From positions 1 to 7,185 of the forward strand of contig JALWSJ010000120.1 of assembly GCA_026993705.1 (NCBI GenBank): 7,185 bases of DNA, in the 5' to 3' direction. This DNA comes from Flavobacteriales bacterium (GTDB lineage: Bacteria > Bacteroidota > Bacteroidia > Flavobacteriales_D > Parvicellaceae). A program made the position numbers and the translations under genes. The notes below the pieces were generated by a model. It did not search any database, was not told the DNA's origin, and saw only the letters and a program-made list of their open reading frames with translations. Position 1 is the first letter of the stretch, and the number at the start of each line of letters is the position of its first letter. This document shows, piece by piece, positions 1-4,560 of the stretch.

Positions 1-509
1 AAATAAATTACAAATGAAGTATCTGCTTCGTCAGTCATTTCCGAAATGGTTTCGCCTTTATATTCCCGTTCTTTTACTTTGTAACCTTCAACATTTTTCA
101 ATATTTTTTTTATCCCCCATTTAAGTTGTGATATTTGTTTCAGGTCAACAACAAACAAAAAATCCCAATCATTAGCCGAAATCATATGCAGAGACATAAT
201 CAGTTTTCTGTTCTTTAATGCCATATCGGCAATGGTATTATCTTTCAAATACTCATTCAGCATTTTTATATCTTCATCCAAATCATTAAAATAAGGATTT
301 TCAGTAAGGTAATTCCAAACTTTACTGTCGCTGATTTCCTTCCAAGCATCCGTTAAGTTATCGGTTTCTATAATCATAACAGCATCTTTCGGAACACTGT
401 TAATCAGAGGGGTATTGAGTACTGTTTTTTCACTCAAATAAAGATGTGAAAAACACATTCCCGCAAGAGCTAAAATAATAAGGAGTACAAAAATTAATTT
501 TTTAACCAT
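1..509 (-). CDS. Membrane-anchored DUF3352-like protein, partial (N-terminal 169 residues)
   Basis: An open frame starts with ATG at 509-507 and runs without a stop to the window edge, so the C-terminus is missing. The N-terminus is MVKK followed by a hydrophobic stretch (about residues 4-21), which is a signal peptide or single membrane anchor. There is no proper lipobox: the residues before the cysteine are AGM. The rest reads as soluble and probably lies outside the inner membrane. It contains SVPKDAVMIIETDN, then a helical stretch with W-K-E-I-S-D-S-K-V-W, and later LHMISANDWDFLFVVDLKQ. This pattern resembles flavobacterial proteins annotated DUF3352, whose function is unknown. That assignment is from memory of the family pattern and is moderate. 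It is divergent from the FKBP gene. A -7 box just upstream (517-524) supports the start. Confidence 0.75.
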   Translation of the reverse strand, partial: MVKKLIFVLLIILALAGMCFSHLYLSEKTVLNTPLINSVPKDAVMIIETDNLTDAWKEISDSKVWNYLTENPYFNDLDEDIKMLNEYLKDNTIADMALKNRKLIMSLHMISANDWDFLFVVDLKQISQLKWGIKKILKNVEGYKVKEREYKGETISEMTDEADTSFVIY

Positions 510-516
510 AAGACAC

Positions 517-524
517 CAAAGCTA
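517..524 (-). promoter_or_regulatory. Bacteroidota -7 promoter box (TAGCTTTG) for the DUF3352-like gene
   Basis: On the minus strand the sequence is TAGCTTTG, an exact match to the Bacteroidota -7 consensus TAnnTTTG. It ends only 7 bases before the ATG at 509, so the predicted transcript start is about 3 bases from the start codon and the leader would be almost absent. I see no convincing TTTG -33 element at the usual distance, so the call rests on the -7 box and its position. Confidence 0.4.
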
Positions 525-540
525 ACTATATTTGAGTCTG

Positions 541-601
541 CATAGGAGTTTTACCTATGAAAACTGTTCACAATGAAATTTTGAAAAACAATAGGAGTTT
601 T
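541..601. repeat. Small palindrome plus 11-bp direct repeat in a divergent promoter region
   Basis: CATAGG (541-546) and CCTATG (554-559) form an inverted repeat around a 7-base spacer. ATAGGAGTTTT occurs at 542-552 and again at 591-601, exactly 49 bases apart. The repeats lie between the divergent DUF3352-like and FKBP genes. That is where an operator for a shared regulator would sit, but the sites are short and could be chance. Confidence 0.4.
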
Positions 602-614
602 CATAAGTTTCGGC

Positions 615-622
615 TACCTTTA
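615..622 (+). promoter_or_regulatory. Likely -7 promoter box (TACCTTTA) for the FKBP gene
   Basis: TACCTTTA matches the Bacteroidota -7 consensus TAnnTTTG in all but the last base. It ends 24 bases before the ATG at 647. The predicted transcript start near 627 lies downstream of the alternative ATG at 557, so it argues for the 647 start. No good -33 TTTG is visible at 19-21 bases spacing. Confidence 0.35.
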
Positions 623-646
623 CGCGAAATTATTTATTTTATAGAA

Positions 647-1150
647 ATGACAGAAACTAAAAAAAATGTAATAACTGTAGATTACAAGTTATTCAAAGAC
701 ACAAAAGACGGAAAAATGATTGAATCTACCGAAGGTAAAGAACCATTGGTTTTTATGTCGGGAGTAGGACAAATGATTCCGGATTTTGAAAAAAATGTTG
801 CTGATTTGAATGTTGGCGATACATTTTCTTTCCCTGTAAAAGCTGAAAATGCTTACGGAGTGAGAAATGAAGAGGCAATCATAGAATTGCCTAAAGATAT
901 GTTTATGCAAGACGGTAAATTGGTTGCTGAAGTAGTTGTAGGAAATATTCTTCCTCTACAAGACCAATCAGGAAACGTACATCCTGCAAAAGTGGTATCT
1001 ATCAATGATGAGACCATTACAATGGATGTTAACCACCCATTAGCCGGGCAAGATTTATATTTTACAGGTACTGTAGTAGAAAAAAGAGAAGCGACTGCTG
1101 AGGAACTTGAACATGGACATGCTCATGGAGCAGGAGGACACCAACATTAA
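647..1150 (+). CDS. FKBP-type peptidyl-prolyl cis-trans isomerase, SlyD-like, with His-rich tail
   Basis: This 167-residue cytosolic prolyl isomerase and folding helper catalyses cis-trans turnover of Xaa-Pro bonds. The FKBP half (about residues 7-70) carries GVGQMIPDFEKNVADLNVGD and the closing AENAYG motif. An insert-in-flap chaperone domain follows (about 71-128), and the FKBP fold closes with DVNHPLAGQDLYFTGTVV. This split architecture and length are typical of the SlyD group. The C-terminus (HGHAHGAGGHQH) has five histidines within 12 residues and probably binds Ni or Zn, as the longer SlyD tail does, though cysteines are absent. The frame is open back to an ATG at 557, but those 30 extra residues are unlike the family and cover the promoter region, so the start at 647 is preferred. 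There is no signal peptide with this start. A strong terminator follows 17 bases after the stop. Confidence 0.92.
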   Translation: MTETKKNVITVDYKLFKDTKDGKMIESTEGKEPLVFMSGVGQMIPDFEKNVADLNVGDTFSFPVKAENAYGVRNEEAIIELPKDMFMQDGKLVAEVVVGNILPLQDQSGNVHPAKVVSINDETITMDVNHPLAGQDLYFTGTVVEKREATAEELEHGHAHGAGGHQH

Positions 1151-1167
1151 ACGATAACTTAAGTTAT

Positions 1168-1200
1168 AAAAAAGCCCGAAAATATTTTCGGGCTTTTTTT
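1168..1200. terminator. Bidirectional rho-independent terminator
   Basis: A perfect 20-base palindrome (1174-1193, GCCCGAAAAT and its complement) is flanked by six A on the left and seven T on the right. It therefore forms a GC-containing hairpin followed by a T-tract on either strand. It ends the FKBP transcript from the left and the osmC-like operon from the right. The stop codon of the 46-residue gene (1199-1201) overlaps its edge. Confidence 0.93.
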
Positions 1201-1339
1201 ATGATTTGTTTTCCTTGTTTTTATCTTTCTTTTCACCCTTAACAATCTTATAGGCAAGCCATGCAATGCCGAAAATAAAATGCAAAGCAACTATACCAAA
1301 AATAATATAAGGCAAATTTGATTGAAGTAAGAAAACCAT
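1199..1339 (-). CDS. 46-residue single-span membrane protein, co-transcribed with the OsmC-family gene
   Basis: The ATG at 1339-1337 begins one base after the stop of the OsmC-family gene, and the stop TAA at 1201-1199 touches the shared terminator. The frame exactly fills the gap between the two. The product starts MVFLLQSNLPYIIFGIVALH. One hydrophobic span (about residues 9-33, ending FGIAWLAYKIV) is followed by a strongly charged tail GEKKDKNKENKS. By the positive-inside rule the tail should face the cytoplasm. I do not recognise a named family. Tight coupling and a clean membrane-span-plus-basic-tail layout support a real gene. Its role is unknown; a link to envelope redox stress is a guess from its partner only. 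Confidence 0.75.
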   Translation of the reverse strand: MVFLLQSNLPYIIFGIVALHFIFGIAWLAYKIVKGEKKDKNKENKS

Positions 1340-1340
1340 T

Positions 1341-1766
1341 TTATTCTTCTATAAAGACAATCTCATGAGAAACGTCTGCAAACTTTCTAAACATTTCAAA
1401 AACACCACAATAACGCTCAATGGATAAGTTAACTGCTTTTGTTAATTTAGCTTCGTCCATATCTTTTCCTTTAAAAGTATAAGTTACATGAACTTTGTCG
1501 TAGTATTTCGGATGCTCTTCTGTCAAATGACCTTCTACGTCAACCGTAAATTCCTTAACCGCTTCATCGGTTCTCATTTTTTTCATTAACGATGTAACAT
1601 CCATCCCCGTACAACCGCTCAACGCTGTAAGCATCAATGCTTTTGGACGAACACCTCGCCCTTCGCCTCCAACTGCCTCGTCTGAATCCAACATGACTTC
1701 TCCCCCAATTACTTTGGATTTAAAAGCCATTTTTCCTAACCATTCTGTCGATATTTTATGTTCCAT
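1341..1766 (-). CDS. OsmC/Ohr-family protein (probable thiol-dependent peroxidase)
   Basis: This 141-residue cytosolic protein belongs to the OsmC/Ohr fold. Members reduce organic hydroperoxides with a reactive cysteine pair recycled by low-molecular-weight or lipoyl thiols. The key cysteines are visible: C52 in ALSGCTGMDV and C120 in IERYCGVFEMF. The motif GVRPKALMLTALSGCTG is typical of the YhfA-like branch of the family, whose exact substrate is less certain than that of Ohr. The frame is open to an ATG at 1829, but the extra 21 residues (MLLFGCLIF...) are unlike the family and overlap the promoter candidate, so MEHKISTEW at 1766 is chosen. It is first in an operon with the 46-residue membrane protein and divergent from bshC, another thiol-metabolism gene. 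Confidence 0.9.
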   Translation of the reverse strand: MEHKISTEWLGKMAFKSKVIGGEVMLDSDEAVGGEGRGVRPKALMLTALSGCTGMDVTSLMKKMRTDEAVKEFTVDVEGHLTEEHPKYYDKVHVTYTFKGKDMDEAKLTKAVNLSIERYCGVFEMFRKFADVSHEIVFIEE

Positions 1767-1792
1767 ATTTTGTTTGTTTATTAATTTGTCCT

Positions 1793-1820
1793 CAAATATC
1801 ATAAATATTAAGCAACCAAA
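1793..1820 (-). promoter_or_regulatory. Possible promoter of the osmC-like operon
   Basis: On the minus strand TTTG (1820-1817) lies 16 bases before GATATTTG (1800-1793), a one-mismatch version of the -7 box TAnnTTTG. The spacer is shorter than the usual 19-21 bases. The predicted transcript start falls about 20 bases before the ATG at 1766 and inside the longer open frame, supporting the shorter start. Confidence 0.3.
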
Positions 1821-1871
1821 CAGTAACAAAAATCAATGTTTTAATTTTTAAGAACGATTAGGACTGAAACT

Positions 1872-1904
1872 TTTGTTACACGAAGTATAAAATTATACCT
1901 TTTG
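1872..1904 (+). promoter_or_regulatory. Candidate plus-strand promoter upstream of the 31-bp hairpin
   Basis: TTTG (1872-1875), a 20-base spacer and TACCTTTTG (1896-1904) match the Bacteroidota promoter pattern with one extra T in the -7 box. A transcript starting near 1908 would run through the long hairpin at 1944-2009 and could continue into bshC. Within the spacer GTATAA-AA-TTATAC (1885-1898) forms a small palindrome that shares its sequence with the hairpin arms. No start codon with a credible frame follows immediately, so it would drive a leader or a small RNA. Confidence 0.35.
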
Positions 1905-1943
1905 AATATTGAAAAAAAATGAAAGAAAGTGAGTTTAAGTTTT

Positions 1944-2009
1944 CTTATACTTCTTCATAAAATCTTTCCATAGCCATAGCTATGGAAAGATTTTATGAAG
2001 AAGTATAAG
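1944..2009. repeat. Perfect 31-bp inverted repeat with 4-base loop
   Basis: The left arm (1944-1974, starting CTTATACTTC and ending CCATAGC) and right arm (1979-2009) are exact reverse complements separated by CATA. Past a single extra G at 2010, four more A:T pairs extend the stem to 1940-2014. Neither side is followed by a T-tract, so it is not an ordinary intrinsic terminator. It sits in the middle of the divergent region between the osmC-like operon and bshC. It could be a MITE- or REP-like insertion, a long RNA hairpin (an RNase III type target) in a bshC leader, or a protein-binding palindrome. The rest of this 328-base gap (1767-2094) holds only the promoter candidates listed separately. 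Confidence 0.9.
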
Positions 2010-2082
2010 GAAAATAAAAACGATTTATAAGGCTCTTTTCAATGTTTAAATGGTATTAGGTCTATATAAAAATCAAAACATA

Positions 2083-2090
2083 TACCTTTG
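2083..2090 (+). promoter_or_regulatory. Consensus -7 box (TACCTTTG) immediately before bshC
   Basis: TACCTTTG is an exact match to TAnnTTTG and ends 4 bases before the ATG at 2095. The predicted transcript start would fall at or within a base or two of the start codon, implying a leaderless mRNA. A good -33 TTTG is missing; the nearest is a weak TTAG at 2056-2059. The box also argues against the longer frame starting at 2050. Confidence 0.45.
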
Positions 2091-2094
2091 CTGT

Positions 2095-3678
2095 ATGCAC
2101 AACGATTCAAAAATTAAGATAGAAAACTCCAAACAAGTCAACAAACTTATTATTGACTACTTAAAAAACGAGGAAAGTATAAAACCTTTTTATACCTACG
2201 AAAATAGTTTAAAAGGATTCAAAAAAAAGATAAAAGAGAGCTCTTTTCCCTTGTCCAAAAGACAATTACTTGTAAATAGAATCAAAGCTCAATATGAATC
2301 GTACAATCTTTCTGTACCCGAAAACCTGAGTGAACTGTTGAAAGAAAATACGTTTACCGTAACCACAGGACACCAATTAGGTTTGTTGGGAGGACCAAAA
2401 TATTTTATCCATAAGATTGTTTCCACTTTGAAGTTGAGTGAAATGCTTTCCCTAGAATTTCCGGAATATAACTTCGTGCCTGTTTTTTGGTTGGCAAGTG
2501 AAGATCATGATTTTGAAGAAGTCAGCAAAGCCAATTTGTTCAACAAGACCATCGAAGCTCATACCGAATTAAAAGGAGCGGTAGGGAGAATGCCTGCTTC
2601 AATTTATGCAAAAGCTTACTGCGAACTGTATTCAAAACTGTCGAACGAAGATGAAAAGTTACAATTAAAGGGATTGTTTAATAAAAATACTCCAAGTTTA
2701 ACCCTGAGTGAAGAAACCACACGTTGGGTAAATCAACTATTTAACAATATCAATTTAATCGTCCTTGATGCTGATGATAAAGAGTTAAAGAAAGAATTTA
2801 CCTCAACAATGCATTCGGAATTGCTCAACAAAAAAGCCTTTACCTCCATTACAGAAACCAATCAACAACTCAAAAACAAAGGTTATAAAACACAGGTAAA
2901 CCCTAGAGAGATTAACCTTTTTTATCTGGATAACAACTTGAGAGAACGAATAGTAGAGGAAGGCACAAAGTTTAAAGTACTCAACACTGACATTATTTTT
3001 TCCAAAGAAGAAATACTGCAAGAACTTACAGAAAACCCGCAAAAATTCAGCCCGAATGTAATTCTACGCCCATTATATCAAGAAACAATATTGCCTAATT
3101 TAGCATACATCGGAGGTCCCGGAGAACTTTCTTATTGGCTACAATTAAAAGAAATGTTCAAAAACTACAACACCCCTTTCCCTGTTCTCATACTACGCGA
3201 TTTATATATGATAATTCCTCCCTCTATTCTTCGTCAAATCGAAAAACTAAATTTATCTATAGAAGATTTCTTTTTAGATGAAAAAACATTGTTAGAACAA
3301 TACATCCAAAAAAACAATATCAACCAACTTGATATAAAAGAACAATTAACACACCTTCAACAAATAAAAAAAGAAATAATACAACAAGTACAAACCATAG
3401 ATACACCTTCGGTCAACGCGGTTGAAATAGCCTTTCACAAGTTCAACAAAGAGTTAGAAAAAATCGAAAAAAAAGTCCTAAAAAACACCAAGACAAAAGA
3501 AGAAACCAACCTCAATAAAATCACCAAAATAAAGCAACGCCTCATCCCTAACGGAAAATTAGTCGAACGCTCCGAATGCTTTATTCCGGATTACTTATCA
3601 ATGAAAGAACAGTATCTAGAAAAACTGATGCAAATAAGTAACCCATTCATCACAGAAATTAAAGTATTGAAACAATAA
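2095..3678 (+). CDS. bshC: Bacillithiol biosynthesis cysteine-adding enzyme BshC
   Basis: This cytosolic 527-residue protein carries out the last step of bacillithiol synthesis, joining cysteine to glucosaminyl-malate; BshA and BshB supply the precursor and are not in the window. Family signatures are in order: VTTGHQLGLLGGPKYF (about 89-104), FVPVFWLASEDHDFEEV (127-143), SPNVILRPLYQETILPN and LAYIGGPGELSYW (319-348), then FPVLILRD. A Lys/Glu-rich helical stretch (about 415-483) is the expected coiled coil. The chosen start, MHNDSKIKIE, gives the usual family length. The frame is open to an ATG at 2050, but those 15 residues are atypical and lie over the promoter box. The N-terminal motif before KLIIDYL is SKQVN, where many homologues have a more aromatic sequence; this may be plain divergence. 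It stands alone, divergent from the OsmC-family gene and convergent with recR. Confidence 0.93.
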   Translation: MHNDSKIKIENSKQVNKLIIDYLKNEESIKPFYTYENSLKGFKKKIKESSFPLSKRQLLVNRIKAQYESYNLSVPENLSELLKENTFTVTTGHQLGLLGGPKYFIHKIVSTLKLSEMLSLEFPEYNFVPVFWLASEDHDFEEVSKANLFNKTIEAHTELKGAVGRMPASIYAKAYCELYSKLSNEDEKLQLKGLFNKNTPSLTLSEETTRWVNQLFNNINLIVLDADDKELKKEFTSTMHSELLNKKAFTSITETNQQLKNKGYKTQVNPREINLFYLDNNLRERIVEEGTKFKVLNTDIIFSKEEILQELTENPQKFSPNVILRPLYQETILPNLAYIGGPGELSYWLQLKEMFKNYNTPFPVLILRDLYMIIPPSILRQIEKLNLSIEDFFLDEKTLLEQYIQKNNINQLDIKEQLTHLQQIKKEIIQQVQTIDTPSVNAVEIAFHKFNKELEKIEKKVLKNTKTKEETNLNKITKIKQRLIPNGKLVERSECFIPDYLSMKEQYLEKLMQISNPFITEIKVLKQ

Positions 3679-3717
3679 GCGATAAAAACTGCATCTCAAA
3701 GAGAATTGAAGCGTATA

Positions 3718-3761
3718 TTTATGCAAGAAAGTAACAAATGTTACACTCAAAATTGCATAAA
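3718..3761. repeat. Nested inverted repeat after bshC
   Basis: TTTATGCAA (3718-3726) and TTGCATAAA (3753-3761) form a 9-bp outer stem. Inside it GTAAC (3731-3735) and GTTAC (3740-3744) form a 5-bp inner hairpin with loop AAAT. It begins 39 bases after the bshC stop and is the first of a series of hairpins in the gap between bshC and recR. There is no T-tract, so it is not an obvious terminator. Confidence 0.6.
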
Positions 3762-3774
3762 CTATTACTTCAGC

Positions 3775-3810
3775 AACTTAGTTGATTTCCCCCGGTGCTA
3801 CCCATTGCAC
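3775..3810. repeat. Two short hairpins between bshC and recR
   Basis: CAACT-T-AGTTG (3775-3785) and GTGC (3795-3798) with GCAC (3807-3810) are two small inverted repeats placed between the larger hairpins at 3718-3761 and 3817-3873. The second lies in a locally GC-rich patch beginning CCCCCGGTGC. Each is weak alone; they matter only as part of the array. Confidence 0.35.
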
Positions 3811-3816
3811 GAGGAT

Positions 3817-3873
3817 AAACCTATTAAGATTTTTGTTTTTCACTACCTTTTGAACAAGAATTTTAGTAGGTTT
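3817..3873 (+). ncRNA. Candidate structured RNA hairpin, 22-bp stem, downstream of bshC
   Basis: The segment 3817-3838 can pair with 3852-3873 along 22 consecutive positions around a 13-base loop. Eighteen pairs are Watson-Crick, and the four others (3824/3866, 3828/3862, 3832/3858, 3838/3852) are all G-U in plus-strand RNA. In minus-strand RNA the same positions would be A-C mismatches. This points to a structure kept in plus-strand RNA, such as the 3' end of the bshC transcript or a small RNA. A short T-rich stretch follows (TTTTGTTCTG overlaps the right arm), so weak termination is possible. No family is recognised. The remaining bases of the gap 3679-3940 hold the other hairpins listed and no credible gene. 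Confidence 0.4.
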
Positions 3874-3940
3874 TGTTCTGTATGGAAATTAGCATTATAC
3901 TATGGGTGGATACATCCATATAACATCAAAAAGAAACACC

Positions 3941-4558
3941 TTAATTATTCAAACTATTCTCAAACAACGAGCGATACTGAATCGACCGTCCTAAAGTAAT
4001 CTCATCCGTATATTCCAATTCATTTCCAATACCAATTCCTCTGGCAATTACACTGATTTTCACATTTGCCGAGTGCAATTTCCTATAAAGATAAAAATTA
4101 GTTGTATCCCCTTCCATTGTTGCACTCAAAGCCAGAATAACTTCCTTTACATCTTCTTGTTCCGCACGCTCAATTAATGGAGTTATATTAAGGTCGTCCG
4201 GTCCAATACCATCCATAGGAGAAATAATACCCCCCAAAACATGATACATACCTTTATATTGTCGCGTAGATTCAATCGCTAAAATATCACGAATATCCTG
4301 TACAACACAAATTAAAGAGCTATCTCTTTTGGGATTTCTACAAATATGGCAAGTATCCGCGTCTGAAATATTAAAACAAACCGAACAATAATTAATATTA
4401 TTCCGAAGGGCGGTAAAAGCATCCGAAAATTGTTGCACTTCCTGAGGTTTTTGATTCAGCAAATGCAATACTAACCGCAAAGCCGTACGTTTCCCAATCC
4501 CTGGCAAAGATCCCATTTGGTCAACGGCATTTTGGAGTAATTTCGATTGAAAATCCAT
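3941..4558 (-). CDS. recR: Recombination mediator protein RecR
   Basis: This 205-residue cytosolic DNA-repair protein works with RecO (and RecF) to load RecA on single-stranded gaps. All family parts are visible: a helix-hairpin-helix around LPGIGKRTALRLVLHLL (18-34), a C4 zinc finger with C58, C61, C70 and C73, and a Toprim domain beginning ICVVQDIRDILAIE (83-96). The Toprim domain continues with YHVLGGIISPMDGIGPDDL (105-123). The C-terminal motif is IARGIGIGNELEYTDEITLGRSI, where the more usual wording is ARGxPxGxxLEYxDExTL. Length is normal. It starts two bases after the stop of the M3 peptidase gene and is almost certainly read from the same transcript. Its 3' end faces bshC. Confidence 0.97.
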   Translation of the reverse strand: MDFQSKLLQNAVDQMGSLPGIGKRTALRLVLHLLNQKPQEVQQFSDAFTALRNNINYCSVCFNISDADTCHICRNPKRDSSLICVVQDIRDILAIESTRQYKGMYHVLGGIISPMDGIGPDDLNITPLIERAEQEDVKEVILALSATMEGDTTNFYLYRKLHSANVKISVIARGIGIGNELEYTDEITLGRSIQYRSLFENSLNN

Positions 4559-4560
4559 AA

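Noticed and set aside
557..646. N-terminal extension of the FKBP gene (30 residues)
   Set aside because: The extension is not hydrophobic enough for a signal peptide, is unlike SlyD-type N-termini and lies across the repeats and the -7 box. The start at 647 fits better.
1944..2009. Long hairpin as an intrinsic terminator
   Set aside because: No T-tract follows on either strand and no gene is transcribed toward it from either side, since both neighbours point away.
3783..3893. 36-codon minus-strand frame without a start codon, ending VAPGEIN
   Set aside because: I considered it as a relic of a broken gene, but there is no start codon, no recognisable domain, and the frame coincides with the inverted repeat, which also creates an internal peptide repeat.
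3706..3999. 97-codon plus-strand frame after bshC
   Set aside because: It starts with TTG, overlaps the 3' end of recR on the other strand, runs through the hairpin array and matches no family I recognise. Its apparent coding capacity is explained by the AT-rich gap.
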